DNA from: Lentimicrobiaceae bacterium
GTDB taxonomy: Bacteria > Bacteroidota > Bacteroidia > Bacteroidales > SKPS01
NCBI GenBank assembly: GCA_007119395.1
Contig: SKPS01000149.1
Location: 1 to 16,582, forward strand
Reading direction: 5' to 3'
Length of the DNA stretch: 16,582 nucleotides
Shown: positions 1 through 8,781 of the stretch, one piece after another
How positions within the stretch are numbered: the stretch's first letter is position 1
Layout: each line of letters begins with the position of its first letter
Notes under the pieces: model-generated
The model's database searches: none
What the model was told of the DNA's origin: nothing
Seen by the model: only the letters and a program-made list of their open reading frames with translations
Translations under genes and position numbers: made by a program

Positions 1-3000
1 GTCAACGGCATACCCAATAACAGGAAGGTTGATCTGGTTGGCATTGGAGACGATCACCAACTGCCCCTGGTACACGCCTGCCATCGGGGGGTTGAACCTG
101 ATCCGCACCGGGCGCGACTGTCCGACAGAGAAGTTTTGGGATTGGGGTGTAAGCAGTGAAAATGCCGGAGGCACAAAGAGTGCAGAGGTAGCCACAGCAC
201 CATTGCCGGCATTGATCAGTTGAAACTCAATGGTGTCACTCTCATACCATGGAATGGAATCAAAGACCAGGGCATGGATGTCAGCAATCAGTTCACGGTG
301 CATGCCCAACCCTTCCAGACGCAATGAGTCCAGGCCCCTCGTGGCATTGTGGTGCACATACAGGTAACCAGTGTACTCTTTGACACTGTCTGGTAAGAAC
401 AAGAAAGAGCTCACCAACGTATCGCCGGGTTGTATAAGCTGGCTACCGGTCCAGAGCGAAGCAAAACCCTCAGGATACGAAACCGAATCAACCTGAAACG
501 GCATGGTGCCGTGGTTGATGATTGAGAAAGAGTGCGTGGGAGCAATGCCGGTATCAGCTTCAACACGCATGGCAATGGGGTGCAGATCAATCACAGGCTC
601 TTGCCCGTAGAACAACTCCAGGTCATCAAAGCCAAAACCATCTGAACGCACCGGCCAGTTGTCGTACTGCGCCAAACGCAACACCGTATTGGCTCCAAGA
701 GAGAGGTTGTGGGCAGCAGCCAACACCTCCAGGTTGTATGTCTTCTCTGCCCAATACTGATTCGAGTCAAGCAGTTGTACCACCTGCACAAAAGAGGCAC
801 CTCCATCATCCGACAACCAGATGCCATTTTCAATATGCGGTTCGTTCTGAAAACTCTTCCAATAAAACCGCAACAAAAGATCTTGTAACGAGGGTATCTC
901 AAGCCGCAGGTCAGCCGAGTTGAAGTTGTAATTGTTGGATGAAGAGACATCCATCAGCAGGAAAAAGCCATCATGGTGTGGAGGGTACGCTTCCGTTACC
1001 ACGATCCGACCAAGGGGGTGTGTGGATTTTAACGACCAGTAAGGGTCAAAACCATCTTCAAAATCAGCAAAATAGGGAATCGTAGCGTACAGGTTCGAGG
1101 TGGAATCCACATACACATCGATGTCATCAAATGCGAAACCATCACCAGCGTGCGGGTTATGGCAAAACATTCTCCAATTGTCGTACTGCTGAAATTTGAT
1201 CACAAAGGTTTCGGTCAGATTCAGCCCATACAGTGCGGCCATTTTATCGACACTCAGTAGATACTGGGTCCAGCCTTCAAAAGACCCTTGCAGTTCCACC
1301 ACTTTCACGAAGTTTTCACCTCCATCATCCGAAAAGAATACGCCGTCTTCCACATGAGTTTCATCACCATATTCACGCCACCAGAACTTCAGCATTACAT
1401 TCTCCTGGTCTCGAAGGTTCACCCGCAGCCACGCTTCATTCTGCACATAGACCCCTGAGGGGAACACATCCATATGGAGCGAGGCGATCCCGGAGCGGGC
1501 ATCGCACAATGTGTCGATTCTAATTCTTCCGTTGGGGTGTGAGCTTTGAAGGAACCAGTATGAATCCAATCCATCTTCGAAACCGGTATAATATGGCAGC
1601 TCTGCCACCGGAAACGTATCCGGTTCACTTACGCACACATAGAATGTCTCCGGCGGTGGTGAACCGTTTTCCCACACCCTGACCAGAAGGGTGTCTCCCG
1701 GTGTCAATGCATTGAGGTTGATGGTCATTCTGCCTTGGGAGTTCACTGAGTCGGAGCAGGCCATTGAGAGGGGTGTAATGCAGTCACTCTGATACACTGC
1801 CATTCCAATATTAGACAGCCCCTCTCCCACTTCCACCTGTGCATTGCCTGACGGAGGCACGACAAACGAGAACCATACGTCAGGGGCGGGTTGTATATGG
1901 CAGGGGGTATTTGCCGTTGATGAGGCGTCAGCACCGGCGAAGCTGGAAAACGTGGGATCACAGTACCTGTTCACTGCTACGGGCAAGGCATTGCATGGGT
2001 GATTGTGCAGCGCGGGTGCCTGAGGAACCACTACCACCCGCCGGATGAAAGGGCGGTGGTTGTTTTTGGTGATGGTCACCACTGCATCATATGCTGCATC
2101 ATACAAAGGAGCAAAGGAGAGGATGGCATCACCGTTCATCACCACACCAGAAGCCCTCAGTGTATCCCGGAAAAGGAGGGTCACCACGCCCCCTTCAGCA
2201 TTGCATCCTGTAACCGGGAGATGGGTGGTTCCCAATACCACTGTGTCGGGAACCTGGGCAAAGATTTCAGCGGGATAGGCTGTGAACATCCTCATGGCCG
2301 GATCACCAAAATAATGAAACATCCTGTACTGCCTCCTGTTGGCGCCGGTGGTGCCGTTCCATGTCTGCACCATTCTGAGCATCATATGGTTCAACACATG
2401 CCCCATCGGCAGGATGGGCGGGTGGGAAGGCAGTTGCGGGTTGGTAACACCTCCACTGCCAAACAAAGGGAGCAATCCCGGATCATTCCAAATCGCATCA
2501 AAAGCACCCACCGAAAGTGCATCATTGTATCCTGAATAGCTGATGTACGAAGAGGCAAATACCCCCACTGCTCCTCCATTGGGTAATCTGAGAAACTTCT
2601 CTGCAAAGCATTCAGGATGTACAAAATTGCCTGTATTGCAGTTGATGCTTAATACAACCGGCAACAGGTTGCCGTTAGAGAGCATATTGAGGGAGGTGGT
2701 GTTGAACGTGGGATGGCCCCATCCATTTACGCTACCATGGTTGCGGTGCAACACATAGAAACGCCCTTCATTGATAGCCTGTGCAATCATGTGCTGGTCA
2801 CCGTTCCATAAGTGCCCATTGGCCCTGAGTAAATCGAATGGGATGGGCTCTCCGTTACTGTATCGGGTATTGTTATAATTGGTGGGATTGATATAGGAAT
2901 GGGTCTGGTACACTCTTTCAACATCGTAACCTTGTGCCATAATATAGTCTCTTACCTCTTCGGAGGTGTGGGTAAAACGGCGTGAGGCAAAGCCGGATGT

Positions 3001-4149
3001 ATCGTCATCCTGAAACTGTGCGCAGTGCAGTGCCTGATGGTAAAAGAGGGAGTCATGCGTCGGATACCGTTCGTAGTTGATGATCTTTTGCACCACGCTC
3101 ATTGCCTCCGGGGTATTGGCCACAGAGATCCTCCCTTTGGCCATGTCGGGGAAATGGTCGGCAGAACCGTACATACACACCATGTACAGGTCGGTACCGA
3201 AGTGGGTGTTGCTCACCGGAATCATTTCGGCCGGCACATGGTCGTGGTCACCCAGAATGAGGAGATAGTCGGGCTTGGGCATATAGGAGTGGTACCGCTG
3301 ATGAACGGCCTGCTTCGCCTGTTGATTGGTCCAGGTGGGTTGACTGATCACTTCGGTTCTGAACCCCATCTGCTGCCGCCACAGGGCAATGCTGTCAGCC
3401 GCACTTCTAAACGGGTCGATGGTCACAATCAGGTAGTTGGGGTCAAGAGAGGCGGAGTAGTTGGATACCCCCTCAGGAAGCATGGCACCGTTCACCACCA
3501 TCCGCGACAGCCACGATGTATAGAAATCACTGTTGTACTGTGCAAAAGGTTCAAAGGTGGCATTACCACCCTGAAACCCGATCTCCACACGGATCCCTTC
3601 GTGCACCCTGATCTGACCACTCACCGGATTAAACTGCACCGGCCTCACCTGGATTACCAGCACCTTCATTCCCCTGATCACCAAAGTGTCTGTTACTTCC
3701 ACCACCTGTGAAGGGTAAAAGGCATCGGTTTGATAAAGCAGAGTGTCAAATCCAAAAACCGGTTCCGGATCGCCTACATGGTCAGTGGCCGGTTCAAGTG
3801 CAGGGTGAATATGGTAGCCATCCTCCTCTCTGAATGAGTCGGCACTCCAGGTCAGCGTACTGCCGGCATGGAAAGGGACAGCCACCAAAGTGGTAACCAC
3901 CGGCATGGCGGGCTTACCGGGCTCCTGCATCTTACCATACCCCGAGATACGAAGAAACTCATAGACTACCCCATCCTCAGTGACAGGTACAACATGAAAA
4001 GTAGGCACTTCATACTCTATCACCACCTCCTGCAATGAAGAAGTGGTGAGTTGCGCAACAGGCCTGACAGGGTCAGAAGCAGAAGCATGAAAAAAGCCTG
4101 TTAACAAGAAAAGGAGAACCCATGTAGAAATCGTACGTTTTGTGCTCAT
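1..4149 (-). CDS. Gingipain-like C25 cysteine peptidase, exported, 3' end beyond the window edge
   Basis: The frame is open from ATG 4149 to base 1 (1383 codons, no stop), so the C-terminus is missing. It starts with a signal peptide (residues 1-24, cleavage after Ala24 in HASA-SD). A gingipain-type propeptide covers about 38-230. The C25 peptidase domain covers about 238-620: LILGDHDH near 300, catalytic His471 in RNHGS, and catalytic Cys504 in INCNTGNF followed by PECFAEKF, matching the His/Cys dyad pattern of gingipains. FGDPAMR lies near 612-620. An Ig-like domain (about 625-705) and a Cys-containing domain (about 710-845) follow. Then come two homologous adhesin/MAM-like repeats (851-1022 and 1024-1182), each opening with a PYxxxFEDG motif, and two ASPM/Hydin-like beta domains (about 1183-1383). 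A T9SS sorting domain is expected past the edge but not seen. The gene begins 62 bp after the CotH gene, with no clear promoter or Shine-Dalgarno between, so cotranscription is likely. Family certain; substrate unknown. Confidence 0.93.
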   Translation of the reverse strand, partial: MSTKRTISTWVLLFLLTGFFHASASDPVRPVAQLTTSSLQEVVIEYEVPTFHVVPVTEDGVVYEFLRISGYGKMQEPGKPAMPVVTTLVAVPFHAGSTLTWSADSFREEDGYHIHPALEPATDHVGDPEPVFGFDTLLYQTDAFYPSQVVEVTDTLVIRGMKVLVIQVRPVQFNPVSGQIRVHEGIRVEIGFQGGNATFEPFAQYNSDFYTSWLSRMVVNGAMLPEGVSNYSASLDPNYLIVTIDPFRSAADSIALWRQQMGFRTEVISQPTWTNQQAKQAVHQRYHSYMPKPDYLLILGDHDHVPAEMIPVSNTHFGTDLYMVCMYGSADHFPDMAKGRISVANTPEAMSVVQKIINYERYPTHDSLFYHQALHCAQFQDDDTSGFASRRFTHTSEEVRDYIMAQGYDVERVYQTHSYINPTNYNNTRYSNGEPIPFDLLRANGHLWNGDQHMIAQAINEGRFYVLHRNHGSVNGWGHPTFNTTSLNMLSNGNLLPVVLSINCNTGNFVHPECFAEKFLRLPNGGAVGVFASSYISYSGYNDALSVGAFDAIWNDPGLLPLFGSGGVTNPQLPSHPPILPMGHVLNHMMLRMVQTWNGTTGANRRQYRMFHYFGDPAMRMFTAYPAEIFAQVPDTVVLGTTHLPVTGCNAEGGVVTLLFRDTLRASGVVMNGDAILSFAPLYDAAYDAVVTITKNNHRPFIRRVVVVPQAPALHNHPCNALPVAVNRYCDPTFSSFAGADASSTANTPCHIQPAPDVWFSFVVPPSGNAQVEVGEGLSNIGMAVYQSDCITPLSMACSDSVNSQGRMTINLNALTPGDTLLVRVWENGSPPPETFYVCVSEPDTFPVAELPYYTGFEDGLDSYWFLQSSHPNGRIRIDTLCDARSGIASLHMDVFPSGVYVQNEAWLRVNLRDQENVMLKFWWREYGDETHVEDGVFFSDDGGENFVKVVELQGSFEGWTQYLLSVDKMAALYGLNLTETFVIKFQQYDNWRMFCHNPHAGDGFAFDDIDVYVDSTSNLYATIPYFADFEDGFDPYWSLKSTHPLGRIVVTEAYPPHHDGFFLLMDVSSSNNYNFNSADLRLEIPSLQDLLLRFYWKSFQNEPHIENGIWLSDDGGASFVQVVQLLDSNQYWAEKTYNLEVLAAAHNLSLGANTVLRLAQYDNWPVRSDGFGFDDLELFYGQEPVIDLHPIAMRVEADTGIAPTHSFSIINHGTMPFQVDSVSYPEGFASLWTGSQLIQPGDTLVSSFLFLPDSVKEYTGYLYVHHNATRGLDSLRLEGLGMHRELIADIHALVFDSIPWYESDTIEFQLINAGNGAVATSALFVPPAFSLLTPQSQNFSVGQSRPVRIRFNPPMAGVYQGQLVIVSNANQINLPVIGYAVD

Positions 4150-4211
4150 ATAGAAAAGGTTGAATACTATATATCTTGAATTGAATTGATTCTGTTATGA
4201 TCAGTTTGTTA

Positions 4212-7200
4212 TCAAGGATTCAGGACAATGACACGTTGTGTTCTTCTGGCTGCGTGCAGAATATACACTCCCTGTTTTACTCCTGACACATCCAGTGTAT
4301 TGACACCGGGTTGAAGCGTACCAGACAGCAACAATCGTCCTGTAAGGTCAAACAAAGCATAGGGGTGGTTTTCCTCCGGGGCATTGATCAGCTCCACATG
4401 CACACGGGAGGTGGCCGGATTGGGATATACGTGCAGGGCAACATCGCGAGGAGGGGCATGCTGAGTTATCCCCACATCGGTGAACTTCCCTTTGAGGGTG
4501 ATGTTGTCGAACCGGTTGTTGCCGGAGGTGTTTTCCGTATTGCCCTGGAAGTCAATTCTCACCTTGAAGTGGGGGTTGTTTTCCACACCGGGCATGCCTG
4601 TGAAATCCACTGTGAAATAGCGGTACTCCTCGGCAATATCAAACTCCGTGGTATCGAGTCCGGTCTGAATAAACTGTATGCCGTCGATGCTGTATGAGAT
4701 GATCTGTTTCAGCATACCCTGGGTGGTGCGTTCAGAGGCCCAGGCAAATTTTATATCGGTATAGTTGGTTGTTGGAAGATCAAAAACGAGGGCTCTGCCA
4801 TGAGCGGGGTTACGCACCCTCACAGCATCTCCCGGAGATTCATCCCTGTGCAGGTTCACCCCACTACCGGGGCTCACAGCGTCCATATCGCGCGGTCCGT
4901 AACCTGTATAGGTCATCAACGGCTGCACATAAGGGGCAATCTGATAGTCGGCAGGTATAGAGATCACATAACCCGGTGTTACCAGGTCGTTGAAGTGCCA
5001 GTAGTAAATCAGAGAGTCATCCGATTGATAAGGGTTAACGAAATGTGCCACGATAGAGGTTGGCGTCTCAATCATCAATGAGATATCGGGGGCTGAGTCA
5101 CCGGGTAGCGGCGTGGCACTGTCAATCACCCAATGGCTGAACTCCCACCCCGGTGCCGGTTCAACGGTTAAAAGTGTTGACATGTTGCCATACATGGCAG
5201 CCTGAAAAGGATAAGAAGGCAACCATTCAGAATTCATTTTGATTTTTCCTGACCCGGCCGGCTCTACATCGTATAAGGTTGTGAAAGGGCCGGTGAGGTT
5301 GTAACAACTGGCAATGCTGGTTACCAGTGAGGTACAGCGCGTCTCCAGAAAAGCTCGAACAGTTTGAACGTTCGTCTGCCACTCCGTCATTGTACCACCC
5401 CACCGCTGCAACTGCCGCGGCATCTCAGGTGCAATGTTGTTAACCATGCTGTCTAATAATGCCACAATATTGGCACACGATAAATGGGTGTTCAATAAAT
5501 CAGCATATCGCTTGACATACTGCTGCCTGACCACCGGATTCTCCTGTATCAATTTGCGAATACTCTGCACATGACCATTGTTGCTTACCGTAAGATGCTC
5601 AACCTGACAAGGGTCTGCATGCGCAGTCACATTGGGCATGCCGGTATAGTTGGTAAAATGACCCAATGCAGCCTCCATATCCCATAATATATAACGCCAT
5701 TTCCGGGCATCACCCGAAGGATCCAGACCACGCCACCAACCGGTATTGTAATTGAGCCAGTCGCGTGATACCACAAATGAGTTGATCACAAAGTAATCGA
5801 TCAGACTCGAAATGTCCAATACAGAATCCACATAGGCAAAATGGACCGAATCAGCCATAGAGTTATTCTGGATATACTGCCTTAAAGTACTCCAATCACT
5901 CATAGCCGGCTGGTTCCCGTATTTGGGCTGTGTACCTCCCCAGGTTTTAAGAAACTGCAACCAAAGATCACTCCCCGGATACATCCTGTCCTGACCGAAG
6001 TAATAGTCGGTGTAATCATTGTCATCCACCTTTTCACGCAAATCATACACCCCCCAGTATTGACCATTCACATATACAATCACATTGGTGGAGCTCCGCT
6101 CATCAAGGTTGAGTTTACTAACCTGTGAAAGGGTTTGAATATAGGAGTCTCTGATATGGGCACCTCCATTCTCGAAGGGGTAGTTGTCGTTGGCAGCCGC
6201 TTTGACCATCAGTCGCTGAAACTCTGTGCGGTCAGAGGTTGAGAAGAACTTATGCCGGAGGGCATCGTTGTACCCGAAGTGGTCTCTGGAGATAAAGTCG
6301 ACACCCCTTTGTGGATAATTCCACGAATCGTTGCCGTGCTTGTTAAATTCGCCATACGATGCATCAACGAAAGAACCGTTTTCATCAAAATACTCAAATG
6401 AGCCCCATGGCCTGAGGTGTTGATTGCCATTGAAGAGCTGCATTAAATCGCTGTTGCCACCGAAAGAGAAGATCGGCAGTGTGTGGTTTTCGTCAATGAG
6501 GAACGTTTTAAAGTTCATAAAACCGGGCAGTAGTGTGGTATCCGACGAGAAAGTGCGTGCCTTGATAATGGTGGTTTGGTTGACCTGAATGGGTTGTGTA
6601 TAGAGTGTTGCTGACGCGGTGGGTTCCGATCCGTCGAGTGTGTACCTGATCTCTTCATGCTGGTTGGCACTGGTAAGGGTGATGGTTTGCCCTGTGGCAT
6701 AATGGCCGGGCTGATGTGAGAACTGAGGGGTGGATGTATACCCTTCGCTTGCGCCGGTATTGGGAGCATAAGGCGTTGGCGTTTCGAAGAGCCCCCACAG
6801 ATTGGCACCGTCAGTGATACGGCCACGCGAATGCCCCCCTTGTGTGCGCTCCATTAAATGCGCCTCTAACACATTGCCGGCAGTATCCGACAACAATACG
6901 TACTCAGGCTTCAGTTGCGACAACCGGAAACTGGCATGAAACACGGTGCCGCTTGAGATGTCCTTGCCGGAACACCACACCAACACCCTGCCGTTGGGTG
7001 GAATAAAACCCGACTGGAAACGCCACTTGGTGGGGTTGTTCGGATTGTCACTCAGGTAGTAACCGGTCAGGTCAACATAATTGGAAGAGGTGTTGTACAA
7101 CTCAACCCAGTCATCACTGCGACCAAAGTCGTCGAGGAAGGTTAGGTTGGAAGCAGAGTACTCATTCACCACAATCTGCCCTGGCCCAAAGGTGACCGAG

Positions 7201-8537
7201 TCGTAAGTGATCTCAACATATCGTCTGCCAATGTAATTGAATGTGGCATTGCAACCAGACCCTCCCCACACCCTGGATGCGTAAAAGGTGATGGTGGTGC
7301 TGGAACCGCCCGGACCATTGGCGATGTGGCTGTTGGTTACGGTATAGGTATGTGTTCCGGCACTGTTTCCACTGCCTGAAAACACAGTCGTTTGCCCTGA
7401 AGGGCCAGATACATAACTGCGTTGGTCGGCCCTCCATGCCTGAGAACCGGTGGTGGCCGTGAAGTCCCACTCAAGATAGGTGTTGAAGATAAACGTTCCC
7501 TGTGGTACCGGAATCTGCAGTGCCCCTTGCTGATAGTTCGGACTGCGACATGAGAACATCACATTCGAGTCAACCAACACCACGGTGGGGTCAATCACAA
7601 CAGGATAAACCCTTGAAGGGCACTTCAACCAGGAGGCATCCACGGAGAGGCTCACCAGAAATGAACCGTCAGGCTGCTGGGCCACGCTGTATTGACCGTA
7701 TGTTATGGGGCGTTGATCCGTTTCACGAAAGCTCACCTCGAAGTGGTCGGTAATCACAGCAGGCTGAAAAACAAACACCTCCTGCATCATGTGATCCTTC
7801 ACCACCAGCACCTGCTCCCCGGGGGTATCAGAGGGGCCGGGGACCATGTCCCACCCTTCAGGGAGACGATACTCCTCTGTAATCACCAACCGGTCAGCAC
7901 CAGCAACCAACAACGCCGGCGTATTAAGGATGTAGTTGGTCTTCTGGACGGTATAATCAAAAGAGTGTACCACATCCACTGATGGAAACAGGTCACTGAC
8001 TGTTACGGAACCCTCCGGATCAGTAACAGTAGCTCCTGATGCGTACTGTCCGCTAAACCCCAGAATCAGTTCACCTGATACATCATATTGATGTAGCAAA
8101 CGCCTTGCTCCAAACACCATCTCGTCCTGAGAGCCTGTCAGGAAGCCAACCTCACCGCTGCTTCGGTTAAAGCGGTGAACAGGCTGCTGTACCGGCATAC
8201 GGTAATGGATCCCATCATCAGAAAGCAATCGGTAATCCAGGCTGTGATAGTGCCCCGTTGAATCTGCATAGTGCAACAAAACGGAAGACCAGGCAGTGGT
8301 AGTACTTCCGGAATGATTACGAAATGTGCGTGAATAAGGGGTTCTGAGATGAATCAACTCGTAATCGGGATCATTGGCCAAACCCACGGGAGCTACCCTG
8401 CCCAGCTCAGGATGCCCATGCCACTCAGGAGGGATTTCAGCCAGAAGACGCTCCTGTGCAGATACCCGGCCGGCAAGAACACTACCTATAAAGAAGACCA
8501 CCAGAACCTGTAAAATAAGGAAACGGAATTGAGACAT
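4212..8537 (-). CDS. Exported CotH-kinase-fold protein with lamin-tail, chitobiase-C-like and T9SS sorting domains
   Basis: This is a 1441-residue surface or secreted protein. ATG 8537 was chosen because it directly precedes a signal peptide (MSQFRFLILQVLVVFF..., cleavage near VSA27). In-frame ATGs at 8549 and 8600 would add 4 or 21 residues. Residues 30-318 form an unassigned beta-rich region ending in YPVVIDPT, a motif seen before DNRLRE/Rhs-type modules. A lamin-tail domain follows (about 453-569), then a chitobiase/hexosaminidase C-terminal-like module (about 603-664, IRYTLDGSEPT). The CotH fold spans about 686-979: KHGNDSWNYP 733-742, KAAANDN, HIRDSY 794-799, VYVNGQYWGVYDLREKVD 821-838, and LWDME with the likely metal-binding Asp953. 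An InlB-like beta repeat (about 1087-1167), a beta-sandwich opening YYWHFND (about 1176-1354) and a T9SS type A domain (about 1367-1441, VYPNP, GVYIL) complete it. CotH proteins of other bacteria phosphorylate secreted proteins; kinase activity here is inferred. It heads the unit containing the C25 peptidase. Confidence 0.93.
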   Translation of the reverse strand: MSQFRFLILQVLVVFFIGSVLAGRVSAQERLLAEIPPEWHGHPELGRVAPVGLANDPDYELIHLRTPYSRTFRNHSGSTTTAWSSVLLHYADSTGHYHSLDYRLLSDDGIHYRMPVQQPVHRFNRSSGEVGFLTGSQDEMVFGARRLLHQYDVSGELILGFSGQYASGATVTDPEGSVTVSDLFPSVDVVHSFDYTVQKTNYILNTPALLVAGADRLVITEEYRLPEGWDMVPGPSDTPGEQVLVVKDHMMQEVFVFQPAVITDHFEVSFRETDQRPITYGQYSVAQQPDGSFLVSLSVDASWLKCPSRVYPVVIDPTVVLVDSNVMFSCRSPNYQQGALQIPVPQGTFIFNTYLEWDFTATTGSQAWRADQRSYVSGPSGQTTVFSGSGNSAGTHTYTVTNSHIANGPGGSSTTITFYASRVWGGSGCNATFNYIGRRYVEITYDSVTFGPGQIVVNEYSASNLTFLDDFGRSDDWVELYNTSSNYVDLTGYYLSDNPNNPTKWRFQSGFIPPNGRVLVWCSGKDISSGTVFHASFRLSQLKPEYVLLSDTAGNVLEAHLMERTQGGHSRGRITDGANLWGLFETPTPYAPNTGASEGYTSTPQFSHQPGHYATGQTITLTSANQHEEIRYTLDGSEPTASATLYTQPIQVNQTTIIKARTFSSDTTLLPGFMNFKTFLIDENHTLPIFSFGGNSDLMQLFNGNQHLRPWGSFEYFDENGSFVDASYGEFNKHGNDSWNYPQRGVDFISRDHFGYNDALRHKFFSTSDRTEFQRLMVKAAANDNYPFENGGAHIRDSYIQTLSQVSKLNLDERSSTNVIVYVNGQYWGVYDLREKVDDNDYTDYYFGQDRMYPGSDLWLQFLKTWGGTQPKYGNQPAMSDWSTLRQYIQNNSMADSVHFAYVDSVLDISSLIDYFVINSFVVSRDWLNYNTGWWRGLDPSGDARKWRYILWDMEAALGHFTNYTGMPNVTAHADPCQVEHLTVSNNGHVQSIRKLIQENPVVRQQYVKRYADLLNTHLSCANIVALLDSMVNNIAPEMPRQLQRWGGTMTEWQTNVQTVRAFLETRCTSLVTSIASCYNLTGPFTTLYDVEPAGSGKIKMNSEWLPSYPFQAAMYGNMSTLLTVEPAPGWEFSHWVIDSATPLPGDSAPDISLMIETPTSIVAHFVNPYQSDDSLIYYWHFNDLVTPGYVISIPADYQIAPYVQPLMTYTGYGPRDMDAVSPGSGVNLHRDESPGDAVRVRNPAHGRALVFDLPTTNYTDIKFAWASERTTQGMLKQIISYSIDGIQFIQTGLDTTEFDIAEEYRYFTVDFTGMPGVENNPHFKVRIDFQGNTENTSGNNRFDNITLKGKFTDVGITQHAPPRDVALHVYPNPATSRVHVELINAPEENHPYALFDLTGRLLLSGTLQPGVNTLDVSGVKQGVYILHAARRTQRVIVLNP

Positions 8538-8654
8538 TGCAACACGCATAGGCATTAGATTATCCTGACCTGGAAATGGATTGCGGCACATATTCAGCAA
8601 CTTCTCATACCATTGTTGGCAATCATACCATCTCTGAGCAAGGTGTATTCAGAA

Positions 8655-8686
8655 CAAAAATACAAACAATTCTTCATAGCATCAAC
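8655..8686 (-). promoter_or_regulatory. Putative promoter of the CotH-C25 unit
   Basis: Read on the minus strand, TATTTTTG (8662-8655) matches the Bacteroidota -7 consensus TAnnTTTG exactly. GTTG (8686-8683), 20 nt upstream, matches three of four bases of the -33 TTTG box. Transcription would start near 8648, leaving a leader of about 110 nt to ATG 8537 or about 48 nt to ATG 8600. Confidence 0.5.
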
Positions 8687-8726
8687 CCGCCATCGAATCA
8701 ATCGGTCATTTCTTTCCACTTTTTTT

Positions 8727-8734
8727 TATCTTTG
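8727..8734 (+). promoter_or_regulatory. Putative -7 box of the C69 dipeptidase gene
   Basis: TATCTTTG matches TAnnTTTG exactly and lies 47 bp before ATG 8782, inside a T-rich tract. No TTTG is present 19-21 nt upstream, so only half the promoter is recognisable. The bases just before the start codon are almost pure A/T, as is common in this phylum. Confidence 0.45.
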
Positions 8735-8781
8735 CCATCCCGGATTACAGAGTATCATCTATAAACAATTAATATTTAATT

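Noticed and set aside
3025..3711. 228-codon plus-strand open frame
   Set aside because: It is antisense to the C25 peptidase domain, whose minus-strand frame has clear catalytic motifs; the plus-strand product is His/Val-rich and resembles no family.
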